From the NCBI RefSeq assembly GCF_030815415.1, contig NZ_JAUSWW010000001.1:124001-188000 (forward strand): DNA of 64,000 bases. The letters are read 5' to 3'. A program made the translations under genes and the position numbers. The DNA comes from Streptomyces canus (GTDB lineage: Bacteria; Actinomycetota; Actinomycetes; Streptomycetales; Streptomycetaceae). Of the stretch, positions 1 through 8,873 are shown piece after piece. Numbering within the stretch: the stretch's first letter is position 1; each line of letters opens with the position of its first letter. The notes beneath the pieces were generated by a model. It saw only the letters and a list, made by a program, of their open reading frames with translations, had not been told where the DNA came from and did no database searches.

Positions 1-683
1 TCCCCGTGATCAGCGTCGACACGAGACCCGACAAGGGCGATGTCTACATGGTGGTCCGTGCCGACAACCGGGCCTACGGCACCAAGGCCTGTGAGTTCCT
101 CGGCAAGCAGCTGGGCGGCAAGGGCAAGGTCGCCGAGCTGCAGGGCGCGCTGGACTCGATCAACGGCCGCGACCGCTCCGAGGCCTTCGCGGAGTGCATG
201 AAGACCAAGTTCCCGAAGATCAAGGTCTTCGAGCTGCCCACCGACTGGAAGGGCGACGTGGCCTCCGCCAAGCTGCAGAGCCTGCTCGCCCAGCACAAGG
301 ACCTCAACGGCATCTACATGCAGGCCGGCGGCGTCTTCCTGCAGCCGACCCTGGCCCTGCTGGAGCAGAAGGGCCTGCTCAAGCCCGCCGGGGAGAAGGG
401 CCACATCAGCATCGTCTCCAACGACGGCATCCCGCAGGAGTTCGACGCCATCCGCAAGGGCCAGATCGACGCCACGATCTCCCAGCCCGCCGACCTCTAC
501 GCCAAGTACGCGCTGTACTACGCCAAGGCGGCGGCCGAGGGCAAGACCTTCCAGCCGGGCAAGACCGACCACGACTCCACGATCATCAAGCTGCCCAACG
601 GCCTTGAGGACCAGCTGCCCGCGCCGCTGATCACCAAGGACAACGTCGACGACAAGTCGCTGTGGGGCAACAACGTCGGCTGA
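1..683 (+). CDS. Sugar ABC transporter substrate-binding protein, 3' part only
   Basis: The gene runs in from before the window, so only the last ~226 codons are present and no start or signal peptide can be judged. The protein resembles the C-terminal two thirds of ribose-type (PBP1 family) periplasmic binding proteins, with a lobe carrying the segments VSNDGIPQEFDAI and GQIDATISQPADLYAKYA. It would be a cell-surface lipoprotein that captures a monosaccharide. It is followed 133 bp later by a double ATPase gene and a permease gene on the same strand, which fits an Rbs/Xyl-type importer. The sugar cannot be told from sequence. Confidence 0.85.
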   Translation, partial: PVISVDTRPDKGDVYMVVRADNRAYGTKACEFLGKQLGGKGKVAELQGALDSINGRDRSEAFAECMKTKFPKIKVFELPTDWKGDVASAKLQSLLAQHKDLNGIYMQAGGVFLQPTLALLEQKGLLKPAGEKGHISIVSNDGIPQEFDAIRKGQIDATISQPADLYAKYALYYAKAAAEGKTFQPGKTDHDSTIIKLPNGLEDQLPAPLITKDNVDDKSLWGNNVG

Positions 684-816
684 CGACCGACCGCTCCCTC
701 CCGCCGCGTCGGGGAACGGACCTCCTCCGTCCCCCGACGCGCCCCGTCCCACCCCATCCCGGGTGCACACCCGCGCCCCTCGGCCCAGCCTCCGTACACG
801 AAGGACGGTATCCACC

Positions 817-2418
817 ATGGCGGACACCGCGACCGCCCCGGCGACCGGCCCCGGCACCCCGGCCCCGGTGGCCGAGGCGACCGGTATCAGCAAACGATTC
901 GGCGCGACCGTCGCACTGCGCGACGCTCGTATCACCGTCGCACCGGGCGAGTCGCACGCCCTGGTCGGACGCAACGGCGCCGGCAAGTCGACACTCGTGT
1001 CCCTCCTCACCGGTCTCCAGCAGCCCGACACCGGCACCCTGAGCTTCTCCGGTGAGCCGGCGCCCGCCTTCGGCGACATCGACGCCTGGCGCTCCCGGGT
1101 CGCCTGTGTCTATCAGCGCTCCACGATCATCGGGGACCTGACCGTCGCCGAGAACCTCTTCCTCAACCGGCAGAGCGCCGGGGCGGTGCAGCCCATCCGC
1201 TGGCGGCAACTGCGCCGGCGTGCCGAGGAGTTGCTCGGCGAGTACGGCGTGGCCGTCGACCCCGGCGCGCGAGCCAAGGACCTCACCGTCGAACAGCGGC
1301 AGTTCGTCGAGATCGCCCGCGCCCTGTCCTTCGGCGCGCGCTTCATCATCCTCGACGAGCCGACCGCCAAACTCGACGCCCGTGGCATCGACCGGCTGTT
1401 CGACAAGCTCCATGACCTCCAGCGTCAGGGTGTCGCCTTCCTCTTCATCTCCCACCACCTGCAAGAGGTCTACGACCTCTGCACCACGGTCACGGTCTAC
1501 CGCGACGCCGGCCACATCCTCACCGCGCCCGTCGCCAACCTCGGCCACCATGCCCTGGTGGAGGCCATGACCGGCGAGTCCCACTCCATGGTCACCGCCG
1601 TCGACAAGCGATCCGCCTCGCGGTCCGACTCGGCGGAACTCCTGACGATCGACGCCCTGACCCTGCCCGGCGTCTGCGAGGACATCTCCCTCTCGGTCCG
1701 CTCCGGCGAGGTCATCGGGCTCGCCGGTGCCACGGCCAGCGGCAACGTCCAGGTGGGTGAGGCCATCGCCGGTCTGCACCGCGCCAAGGACGGACGGATC
1801 ACCGTCGGCGACCGGACCGTGCGCACCGGCAGCGTGCCGTCCGCGCTCGCCGCCGGAGTCGGTCTGGTCCCCGAGGACCGCCACCTCCAGGGTCTGGTGA
1901 ACAACCGCAGCGTGGCGGAGAACGCGACGCTGACCGTCACCGCCCAGCTCGGCCCGTTCGGCACGGTGCTGCCCGCCCGTACCAAGGCGTTCGCCGGGCG
2001 CATGATCCGGGACCTCGACATCAAGACCCCGGGACCCGCCACCCCGGTCTCCGCCCTCTCCGGCGGCAACCAGCAGAAGGTCGTGGTCGCCCGCGCGCTG
2101 GCCACCGACCCGCACGTCCTGGTCGCCATCCGCCCCACCAACGGCGTGGACGTCAAGTCCAAGGAGTTCCTCCTCGGCCGTATCCGGCAGGTCGCGGAGG
2201 ACGGCAAGGCCGCGCTGATCGTCTCCGACGAACTGGACGACCTCAAGGTCTGCGACCGGGTCGTCGTCATGTTCCACGGTCGTGTGGTCGCCGAGTTCGA
2301 CCACGGGTGGAAGGACGAGGACCTCGTCGCCGCCATCGAGGGGGTCTCCGGCGACGCGACCCCCGCCACCACGTTCCCCGTATCCGCCTCATCCGGCGCA
2401 GACGAGCACGGAAGGTAG
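817..2418 (+). CDS. Sugar ABC transporter ATP-binding protein (two NBDs)
   Basis: This is a 533-residue double ATPase of the RbsA/XylG type that powers sugar uptake at the cytoplasmic membrane. I chose the ATG at 817 because it has AAGGACGG upstream; the upstream in-frame codons lack a site. NBD1 has Walker A GRNGAGKST at residues 51-59, the signature-like LTVEQRQ and Walker B FIILDEPT. NBD2 keeps LSGGNQQ and VPEDR, but its Walker A position reads GATASGNVQ and its Walker B reads LVAIRPTNGVDV, without Asp-Glu. The second site is therefore probably non-hydrolytic. RbsA-type proteins often have a degenerate second site. The stop lies 2 bp before the permease start. Confidence 0.92.
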   Translation: MADTATAPATGPGTPAPVAEATGISKRFGATVALRDARITVAPGESHALVGRNGAGKSTLVSLLTGLQQPDTGTLSFSGEPAPAFGDIDAWRSRVACVYQRSTIIGDLTVAENLFLNRQSAGAVQPIRWRQLRRRAEELLGEYGVAVDPGARAKDLTVEQRQFVEIARALSFGARFIILDEPTAKLDARGIDRLFDKLHDLQRQGVAFLFISHHLQEVYDLCTTVTVYRDAGHILTAPVANLGHHALVEAMTGESHSMVTAVDKRSASRSDSAELLTIDALTLPGVCEDISLSVRSGEVIGLAGATASGNVQVGEAIAGLHRAKDGRITVGDRTVRTGSVPSALAAGVGLVPEDRHLQGLVNNRSVAENATLTVTAQLGPFGTVLPARTKAFAGRMIRDLDIKTPGPATPVSALSGGNQQKVVVARALATDPHVLVAIRPTNGVDVKSKEFLLGRIRQVAEDGKAALIVSDELDDLKVCDRVVVMFHGRVVAEFDHGWKDEDLVAAIEGVSGDATPATTFPVSASSGADEHGR

Positions 2419-2420
2419 TC

Positions 2421-3464
2421 ATGTCCGCCACCACAGATCTCACCGAGCCCGCAGTGAGCACGGCTGAGCCGACCGCCGCGGACACCAAGCGCCGCAAGGT
2501 CGACCTCGGACGCTTCCGTGAACTGTCCCTGGTCCCGGCGATCCTCGTCCTGGGCCTGATCGGGTTCATCGTCTCGCCAGCCTTCCTCACCGCCGACAAC
2601 CTCATCGGTGTGGCCCAGCAGTCCACAGAGCTGAGCTTGCTGGTGCTCGCCACCACCTTCATCCTGATCTCGGGGCGGATGGACCTCTCCCTCGAGTCCA
2701 CCATCGGCGTGGCCCCCGTCATCGCCGTGTGGCTCGTCCTACCGACCAGCGGCGGCCGGTTCAACGGGCTCGGCCTCTTTCCCGAGTGGACGGCGGTCCC
2801 GCTCTGCCTGCTGGTCGGCGCGGTGATCGGCGCCGTCAACGGCTTCCTCATCCTCAAGCTGCGCCTCAACGGCTTCATCGTCACCCTCGGCGCCCTGACC
2901 ATGCTCCGCGGTCTGCAGGTCGCCCTCTCCGAGGGTCAGTCCATCGTCGAGCTGCCGTCCTCCTTCACCTACCTGGGCAAGGCGTCCTGGCTGGGCGTGC
3001 CCGCCGCCATCTGGGTGTGCGCGCTGCTCTTCGCCATCGGCGGCAGCGCCCTGGCCTGGCTCCGGCACGGCCGGGCGCTGTACGCGATCGGCGGCAACTC
3101 GGAGGCGGCCCGCACCGCGGGTATCCGCGTCGACCGCATCGTATGGATCGTCCTGATCCTCGGCAGCGTCCTCGCCGCGTTCGCCGGCATCCTCTACAGC
3201 GGTCACTACGGTTCCATCTCCGCCACCCAGGGCAGCGGCTGGATCTTCCAGGTCTTCGCCGCGACCGTCATCGGCGGGGTCAGCCTCAACGGCGGCAAGG
3301 GCTCCGTGTTCGGCGCGCTCACCGGTGTGCTGACCCTACAACTGGTCGTGAACGTCATGACCTTGGCGGGCGTACCCCCGCTGTGGAACCAGTTCCTCAA
3401 CGGCGCCATCATCATCGTCGCCCTGATCATCTCCCGCTTCGCCTCCGGCGAGAAGCAGGAATAG
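2421..3464 (+). CDS. Sugar ABC transporter permease (RbsC type)
   Basis: This is a 347-residue polytopic membrane protein of the BPD_transp_2/RbsC family, forming the sugar channel with the upstream ATPase and binding protein. About nine to ten hydrophobic helices are visible after a polar N-terminus of roughly 35 residues. The typical motifs GAVIGAVNGFLILKLRLNGFIVTLG and AATVIGGVSLNGGKGSVFGAL occur mid-protein and near the end. The ATG at 2421 begins 2 bp after the ATPase stop and its ribosome site (GGAAGG) lies in that gene, indicating translational coupling. A strong hairpin follows the stop. Confidence 0.92.
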   Translation: MSATTDLTEPAVSTAEPTAADTKRRKVDLGRFRELSLVPAILVLGLIGFIVSPAFLTADNLIGVAQQSTELSLLVLATTFILISGRMDLSLESTIGVAPVIAVWLVLPTSGGRFNGLGLFPEWTAVPLCLLVGAVIGAVNGFLILKLRLNGFIVTLGALTMLRGLQVALSEGQSIVELPSSFTYLGKASWLGVPAAIWVCALLFAIGGSALAWLRHGRALYAIGGNSEAARTAGIRVDRIVWIVLILGSVLAAFAGILYSGHYGSISATQGSGWIFQVFAATVIGGVSLNGGKGSVFGALTGVLTLQLVVNVMTLAGVPPLWNQFLNGAIIIVALIISRFASGEKQE

Positions 3465-3468
3465 CCAC

Positions 3469-3528
3469 GTGCCGGTGGGCGGCTCCGCCCATCCCGGGCC
3501 CCACCCGGGCGGAGCCGCCCACCGGCAC
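3469..3528 (+). terminator. Perfect 22-bp inverted repeat after permease gene
   Basis: Arms at 3469-3490 and 3507-3528 are perfect complements around a 16-nt loop. It starts 4 bp after the permease stop and ends 24 bp before the GntR start. There is no T-run, which is common for Streptomyces terminators. It should separate the transporter transcript from the regulator, or attenuate read-through into it. Confidence 0.8.
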
Positions 3529-3552
3529 ATCCCCCACTCAGAGAGGCACCCC

Positions 3553-4254
3553 GTGGCACTCACGGACGAGGCGATCGACAAGATCAAGGCGATGATCGTC
3601 GCCGGTGAACTCGCGCCCGGCTCCCGACTGCCCAAGGAAGAGGTCCTCGCAGGACAGCTCGGCCTGTCCCGGAACTCCCTGCGGGAAGCGGTCCGGGCGC
3701 TGACGGCCATGCGGATCCTGATCACCCGGCAGGGCGACGGCACCTACGTCTCCAGCCTCGAACCCCATCTCCTGCTGGAAAGCCTCTCCTTCGCCGCCGA
3801 CGTGTCCCAGGGCCACACCGCTCTGCAACTGCTCCAGGTACGGCGTCTGCTCGAACCGCAGGCGACAGGGCTGGCCGCCACACTGCTGAAGCCGAAGGAC
3901 CTCCAGGAACTGCGCAACATCCTCGACCGGTCCCGGACCGTCACCACCGTCGAGGAGTTCGTCGCCCACGACATCGCCTTCCACCTCAGGATCGTCGAAG
4001 CCGTCGGCAACCCGGTGCTGTCGATGCTGCTGCAAGTGCTCTCCACCCGTACCCAGCGCGTCCGCATCGTCCGCGGCAGCCAGGCCGATCACGCCCTGAA
4101 GAACGCCCACGAGGACCACGAGCAGATCCTCAGCGCGCTGGAAGCGCGTGACGCCCTCCTCGCCGTCTCCGCGTCGACCATCCACATCACGGCCGTGGAG
4201 CAGTGGCTCGCCAGCAGCCTCACCGACAACCCGATACCGGCGATCGTCGACTGA
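3553..4254 (+). CDS. FCD-domain GntR family transcriptional regulator
   Basis: This is a 233-residue FadR-subfamily regulator. The GTG at 3553 is chosen for GAGAGG eight bases upstream and because it starts just before the winged helix-turn-helix. Residues ~3-70 form that domain, with GSRLPKEEVLAGQLGLSRNS, NSLREAVRAL and GDGTYVS. Residues ~90-220 form the all-helical FCD ligand domain, with the AHDIAFHLRIVEAVGNPVL segment that supplies metal-binding Asp/His residues in this family. It follows the ABC genes on the same strand and probably represses them in response to the transported sugar or a breakdown product. The ligand is not predictable. Confidence 0.88.
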   Translation: MALTDEAIDKIKAMIVAGELAPGSRLPKEEVLAGQLGLSRNSLREAVRALTAMRILITRQGDGTYVSSLEPHLLLESLSFAADVSQGHTALQLLQVRRLLEPQATGLAATLLKPKDLQELRNILDRSRTVTTVEEFVAHDIAFHLRIVEAVGNPVLSMLLQVLSTRTQRVRIVRGSQADHALKNAHEDHEQILSALEARDALLAVSASTIHITAVEQWLASSLTDNPIPAIVD

Positions 4255-4399
4255 CCTCCCGCTCCCCGCCGCCACCCGGTCTCCCCCTCCCACGCACCGG
4301 CCGGGTGGCGGCGGGCCACATCCGTCCACCGGCGCCGGCACGGACGTCGCGCCCGTCCCATCGACACCGATTCGCCTTCGCGGGCGTCGGCGACAGACC

Positions 4400-4441
4400 C
4401 AGGCCCCGGCTGGGGAGGCAGTGTCCTCCAGCCGGGGCCTG
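4400..4441. terminator. Bidirectional terminator hairpin
   Basis: A perfect 14-bp stem (4400-4413 with 4428-4441), with further partial pairing inside, lies between the stop of the GntR gene on the plus strand and the stop of the MMPL gene on the minus strand. It can terminate both. Confidence 0.8.
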
Positions 4442-4457
4442 GATACGTACGCGGCGG

Positions 4458-6656
4458 TCAGCCGGCCCGCACGGGCTCCTTGGGCGCCTCCTCGGGGGCC
4501 TCGCGGAGACGGGTGCCCTCCACGTCGAGGTCGGGCAGGACACGGTCGAGCCAGGCGGGCAGCCACCAGGCGTGTCGTCCGGCCAGGGCGAGGACCGCCG
4601 GTACGAGGGTCATGCGGACGGCGAAGGCGTCTATGGCCACACCGACGGCCAGCGCGAAGGCGATGGGCTTGATCAGGGCGTCGTCGAGGGGAAAGAACCC
4701 GGCGAAGACGGTGAACATGATCAGGGCCGCCGCGGTGACGACCCGCACGCTGTGCCGCGCGCCATCGACCACGGACCGGCGGGCCTCGCCGGTGTGGACC
4801 CATTCCTCCCGCATTCCGGAGACCAGGAACACCTCGTAGTCCATCGCGAGTCCGAAGAGCACCCCGATCAGGATGATCGGCAGGAAGCTCACGACGGGAC
4901 CGGTGTGGGCCAGGCCGAAGAGGTCGGCCAGCCAGCCCCACTGGAACAGGGCGACGACCGTGCCGAGCGAGGCGGCCACCGAGAGCAGGAATCCGGCGGC
5001 GGCCTTGAACGGGATGACCAGCGAGCGGAACACCATGGTCAGCAGGATCAGGCTCAGGCCGACGACGATCGCCACGAACGGCAGCAGGGAGTCGCTGAGC
5101 CGGTTGGAGACATCGATGTTGACGGCGGTGGTTCCGGTGACCGCGACGGTGGCTCCGGTGGTCTCGTGGATGCCCGGGGCGGCGGTGCGGATGTCATGGA
5201 CGAGGCGGTCGGTGCGGGCGCTGTCCGGACCGGTCTCGGGGATGATCTGGATGACGGACTGCGCGGGGTCGCGCGTGGGCTGGGGCGGCAGCACCGCCTT
5301 GACGCCCTTGAGGTCCTTCAGCTTCTCCGCGGCCTGCGCACCCGCCCGCGCACCGGACCCGTCGTCGGTCTCGGTCAGCACCAGGAGCGGGCCGTTGAAG
5401 CCGGGCCCGAACTTGTCGCCGACCACGTCGTACGCCTTGCGCTCGGTGGAGCTGACCGGCGCCGAACCGTTGTCCGGCAGGGCGAGGCGCAGATCCGCCA
5501 CGGGGAGGGCGAGCGCGGTGAGGATGCCCACGACGGCCAGGACCGTCAACAAGGGCTTGGCGACAGCGGCCTTGACCCAGCGGGCGCCCAGGGTGGCCCT
5601 TCCGGTGGACCCGTCGGGGTCGGTGGCGCGCTGAGCCGCCTTGCCGCCGGGCTTGGGCGTCAGCCGGGCACCGGCGAAGCCGGCGATGGCCGGGAGCAGG
5701 GTGACCGCGGCGAGGACGGCGATGAGGACGGCGCCGGCGGCACCGAGGCCCATCGTGGTCAGGAACGGGATGCCGATGACACTGAGTGCGGCCAGGGCGA
5801 TGATCACGGTGCTGCCGGCGAAGACCACCGCGCTGCCGGCGGTGCCGTTGGCCAGTGCCATGGACTCCTGCGGGTCCGTGCCACGGGCGAGTTGCTGGCG
5901 GTGGCGGGAGAGGATGAACAGGACGTAGTCGATGCCGACGGCCAGCCCCAGCATCAGTGCGAGGGTGACCGCCGTCGAGGAGATGCTGACCGCCGGGGCG
6001 AGGGCGAGCAGCCCGGCCAGTCCCACCGCCACTCCGAGCAGGGCGGGCAGCAACGCCATGCCGGCGGCGAGCAGTGAGCCGAAGGTGACGACGAGGACGA
6101 GCAGGGCGATGGCGACGCCGATGATCTCGGACGGGCCGATGTGGACGCCGTTGCTGCCGAAGGCACTGCCGCCCACAAAGGTCTTGAGCCCGTGCTGCTC
6201 GGCCGCCTCGGCCGTCCGCTCGATCGCGTCCAGTGACGAGGCGTCCACCTCGGCCCGCTGGACCGAGTACTGCACCTGCACGATCGCCGTGGTCCGGTCG
6301 GCCGAGACGGCACCGGTGGCGCGCGGACCCATGACGGCACTGACCTGGGGTGCCTTCGCGGCCGCCGCCTCGACTCCGGCGATGGCCGCCTTGTAGGGGG
6401 CTTCGGTGACGCGGTGGCCCTCGGGTGCGGTGAAGACGATCGCGGCGCCCACTCCGGAGGCCTCGGGCAATGTCCTGCCGAGCGTGTCCAGCGCCCGCTG
6501 CGACTCGGTGCCCGGCACGGTGAAGCGGTCGTCGAGCTTGCCGCCGAAAACGCCGACGCACGTGATGAGCGCGGCCAGGACGACGAGCCAGATGCCTAGC
6601 ACCAGCTTGCGGTGACGGTAGGCACTGTGGCCCAGCCGATGGAGCAGGACAGCCAT
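4458..6656 (-). CDS. MMPL family RND-type transporter
   Basis: This is a 732-residue MMPL-family membrane protein. The ATG at 6656 (MAVLLHRLGHSAYRHRKLV) has GGGAG upstream and gives the usual short cytoplasmic N-terminus, so it is preferred over the ATG 36 bp further out. The layout is one helix, a large extracytoplasmic loop (~35-165), a five-to-six helix bundle with GLAVGIDYVLFILSRHRQQL (about 225-330), a second loop and a second bundle with FGLAMDYEVFLVSGMREEW. The paired Asp-Tyr motifs are those of the proton-relay helices. MMPL proteins export lipids, pigments or drugs. The promoter region carries overlapping palindromes that suggest repression. Confidence 0.92.
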   Translation of the reverse strand: MAVLLHRLGHSAYRHRKLVLGIWLVVLAALITCVGVFGGKLDDRFTVPGTESQRALDTLGRTLPEASGVGAAIVFTAPEGHRVTEAPYKAAIAGVEAAAAKAPQVSAVMGPRATGAVSADRTTAIVQVQYSVQRAEVDASSLDAIERTAEAAEQHGLKTFVGGSAFGSNGVHIGPSEIIGVAIALLVLVVTFGSLLAAGMALLPALLGVAVGLAGLLALAPAVSISSTAVTLALMLGLAVGIDYVLFILSRHRQQLARGTDPQESMALANGTAGSAVVFAGSTVIIALAALSVIGIPFLTTMGLGAAGAVLIAVLAAVTLLPAIAGFAGARLTPKPGGKAAQRATDPDGSTGRATLGARWVKAAVAKPLLTVLAVVGILTALALPVADLRLALPDNGSAPVSSTERKAYDVVGDKFGPGFNGPLLVLTETDDGSGARAGAQAAEKLKDLKGVKAVLPPQPTRDPAQSVIQIIPETGPDSARTDRLVHDIRTAAPGIHETTGATVAVTGTTAVNIDVSNRLSDSLLPFVAIVVGLSLILLTMVFRSLVIPFKAAAGFLLSVAASLGTVVALFQWGWLADLFGLAHTGPVVSFLPIILIGVLFGLAMDYEVFLVSGMREEWVHTGEARRSVVDGARHSVRVVTAAALIMFTVFAGFFPLDDALIKPIAFALAVGVAIDAFAVRMTLVPAVLALAGRHAWWLPAWLDRVLPDLDVEGTRLREAPEEAPKEPVRAG

Positions 6657-6701
6657 GGCTGACTCCCAAGGTCGGTGAGGGGGTTCGAGCACCAGACTTT
6701 A

Positions 6702-6733
6702 TCAGTCGCTCAAGTCGACTGAACATGTCGACT
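6702..6733. promoter_or_regulatory. Overlapping palindromic operators upstream of MMPL gene
   Basis: Two interlocking inverted repeats are seen: TCAGTCG-N7-CGACTGA at 6702-6722 and AGTCGAC-N7-GTCGACT at 6713-6733. On the minus strand GATAAA (6703-6698) could be the -10 box of the MMPL promoter, so a bound repressor would block it. The shape is typical of TetR operators, but no TetR gene lies beside it. Confidence 0.6.
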
Positions 6734-6891
6734 GCATGACTCAGCTCACATTGCCGCTTTGCACCCCTCCCACCTGCGGCTTCTTAAAATCAATCGACAC
6801 AATCAGACGACTTGACCCAGCGACAGTGTCACTCGACAAGGTTGTCTGTATGGTGAGGGGCATCCGGTACCACCCAGGACAGGGAGCGATC

Positions 6892-8265
6892 ATGGGCAGC
6901 ACGCAGCACACGGACGTCGTGGTCATCGGCGCGGGACTGGCCGGCCTCACCGCGGCACGGCAGCTCGTCGCGGAGGGCAAGTCCATAGCCGTCCTGGAGG
7001 CCCGCGACCGAGTCGGCGGCCGACTGCTCAACCACGATCTCGGCGACGGCCAAGTCACGGAGATCGGCGGGCAGTTCGCCGGCCCCACCCAGGACCACAT
7101 CCTGGCGCTGGCCGAGGAGGTCGGTGTCGCCACCTACCGGGCAGCCGTCCCTGGCGAGACCGTCTACGTCCACGACGGCAAGGCCAAGCGCTACTCCGGC
7201 CACACCCCGCCGGACCTGTTCGCCCTGCCGGACATGGGCATCGCCCTGGCCCGCATCGCCAAGGAGGCGGCCAAGGTGGACCCGGCGGCCCCGTGGCGGT
7301 CCCCGCACGCCCGCGAACTCGACTCCATGACCTACGAGACGTGGCTGCGCAAGGCCGAAATCACCGGCGACGCCGTCGACATGTTCAGCCTGTTCCTCAA
7401 CTCCGCCTACGGCGGCGAGGCACGCGACGCCTCCGCCCTGTTCAGCCTCTGGTACGTCGCCACCTTCGGCGACGAGACCCACCCCGGCACCATGGAACGC
7501 GGCACCGGCACCACCGGCGGCGCCCAGGACAGCCGCTTCGTCGGCGGCTCGCAGCTCGTCGCCCAGCGGCTGGCCGAGGAACTCGACGGGCGCGTCCACC
7601 TGTCCGCCCCGGTCCGGCGCATCAGCCAGGATTCCACGGGCGTCACTGTGGTCTCCGACGCCGGAGACTGGCGGGCCGGCCAGGTCATCGTCGCCGTCCC
7701 GCCGGTGCTCGCCGCGCGGATCGTGTGGGACCCGCTGCTGCCGCCGCAGCAGGACCAGCTCTTCCAGCGGCTGCCGTTCGGCACCCTCATGAAGTGCGTC
7801 TCCGTCTACGACAAGCCGTTCTGGCGCGAGGACGGTCTGTCCGGCATGGGTCTGCTGCGCGGCGGCTCCCCCATCCGCGAGATGTTCGACAACACCCCGC
7901 CCGACGGTGGACCGGGCGTCCTCATGGGCTTCCTCGGCGGCCGGGAATGGCGCAAGTGGGCCCACCGCCCGGCCACCGAGCGCCGTGGAGCGGTGCTGCG
8001 CTCCTTCGCCCAGGTCGTCGGGGACCGGGCCTTCGACACCGTGGACTACGTCGAGCAGGACTGGACAGCCGAGCAGTGGACCCAGGGCGGCCCGACGTCG
8101 GTCGCCGCCCCCGGCGTGCTCAGCGACTTCGGGCCGTGGATGGGGCTCCCGTTCGGCCGTGTGCACTGGGCGGGCGCCGAGTTCTCCCCGTACTGGAACG
8201 GCTTCATGGACGGCGCCGTCCGCTCCGGCAAGCACGCCGCCACCGAAGTCCTGGGCCGGGACTGA
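6892..8265 (+). CDS. Flavin-dependent amine oxidase
   Basis: This is a 457-residue FAD amine oxidase of the monoamine/putrescine oxidase type, converting amines to aldehydes with release of ammonia and peroxide. The ATG at 6892 has GGGAG six bases upstream and sits just before the FAD-binding strand; the longer upstream reading has no ribosome site. The Rossmann motif VVIGAGLAGLTAARQL is at residues ~9-24, followed by LEARDRVGGRL. The C-terminal FAD motif is VHWAGAEFSPYWNGFMDGAVRSG (written here across the break GAEFS/PYWN). It is divergent from the MMPL gene and followed by an SRPBCC gene 47 bp later. The substrate is not certain. Confidence 0.88.
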   Translation: MGSTQHTDVVVIGAGLAGLTAARQLVAEGKSIAVLEARDRVGGRLLNHDLGDGQVTEIGGQFAGPTQDHILALAEEVGVATYRAAVPGETVYVHDGKAKRYSGHTPPDLFALPDMGIALARIAKEAAKVDPAAPWRSPHARELDSMTYETWLRKAEITGDAVDMFSLFLNSAYGGEARDASALFSLWYVATFGDETHPGTMERGTGTTGGAQDSRFVGGSQLVAQRLAEELDGRVHLSAPVRRISQDSTGVTVVSDAGDWRAGQVIVAVPPVLAARIVWDPLLPPQQDQLFQRLPFGTLMKCVSVYDKPFWREDGLSGMGLLRGGSPIREMFDNTPPDGGPGVLMGFLGGREWRKWAHRPATERRGAVLRSFAQVVGDRAFDTVDYVEQDWTAEQWTQGGPTSVAAPGVLSDFGPWMGLPFGRVHWAGAEFSPYWNGFMDGAVRSGKHAATEVLGRD

Positions 8266-8312
8266 GCACGAGCGGCACCGACAAGAGACACCATCGAGAA
8301 AGGAACACCGCA

Positions 8313-8798
8313 ATGAACACGTACGTCGTCACCGAGCAGGCCGTCATCAACGCACCCCTGGGACGCGTCTGGGACGTCATCTCCCGCACCGACCGATACG
8401 CCGAGTGGGTCGCCGGAGCGATCGAGGTCACCGACCACCACGGCGTCGCCACGGTCGGCCGGACCTACGCCGAACGCAACCGCACACTCGGCCCCCTGAA
8501 GACCGACTCGGTCTGGACGGTCAGAGAGATCGAGCCCTGCAAGCGCCGCGTCGACACGGGCACCGGATTCGCCCCGCTCCGCAACGTGACCAGCGTCTTC
8601 GAGTTCCGGCCGTTGCAGAGCGGGGACGGCCGGGAGACGACGGAGATGATCTACCAGGTCGAGTACACCATCGGGCTGGGACCGCTGGGGGACTTGCTCA
8701 ACCGCGTCCAGGAGCCGTCGATGCGGTCGGCGATGCGCACCTCCATGACCAACCTCGACAGGTTGCTCCGCTCGGAGAGCTCGACGACCGCCCGGTGA
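8313..8798 (+). CDS. SRPBCC family protein (polyketide cyclase/dehydratase-like)
   Basis: This is a 161-residue START/Bet v1-like protein. The pattern INAPLGRVWDVISRTDRYAEW at the N-terminus and the C-terminal helix with SMRSAMRTSMTNLDRLL fit the SRPBCC helix-grip fold, which binds hydrophobic ligands in a deep cavity. AAAGGA precedes the ATG. It follows the amine oxidase by 47 bp and is probably cotranscribed with it. No catalytic residue can be assigned. A strong hairpin follows. Confidence 0.8.
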   Translation: MNTYVVTEQAVINAPLGRVWDVISRTDRYAEWVAGAIEVTDHHGVATVGRTYAERNRTLGPLKTDSVWTVREIEPCKRRVDTGTGFAPLRNVTSVFEFRPLQSGDGRETTEMIYQVEYTIGLGPLGDLLNRVQEPSMRSAMRTSMTNLDRLLRSESSTTAR

Positions 8799-8806
8799 GC
8801 GGCGAC

Positions 8807-8841
8807 GCTGTTCGGCAAGGCCTGCGGCCTTGCCGAACAGC
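8807..8841 (+). terminator. Perfect 16-bp hairpin terminator
   Basis: Arms 8807-8822 and 8826-8841 are perfect complements with a TGC loop, beginning 9 bp after the stop of the SRPBCC gene. This is a strong intrinsic terminator candidate. Confidence 0.85.
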
Positions 8842-8873
8842 ATGGAGCAGCTCGTCCTCCCTGACCCAACAAC

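Noticed and set aside
4203..6077. Long plus-strand reading frame of 624 codons across the MMPL gene
   Set aside because: It is antisense to a gene with clear family motifs, and its composition (Gly/Asp/Arg/His repeats) is that of a high-GC shadow frame.
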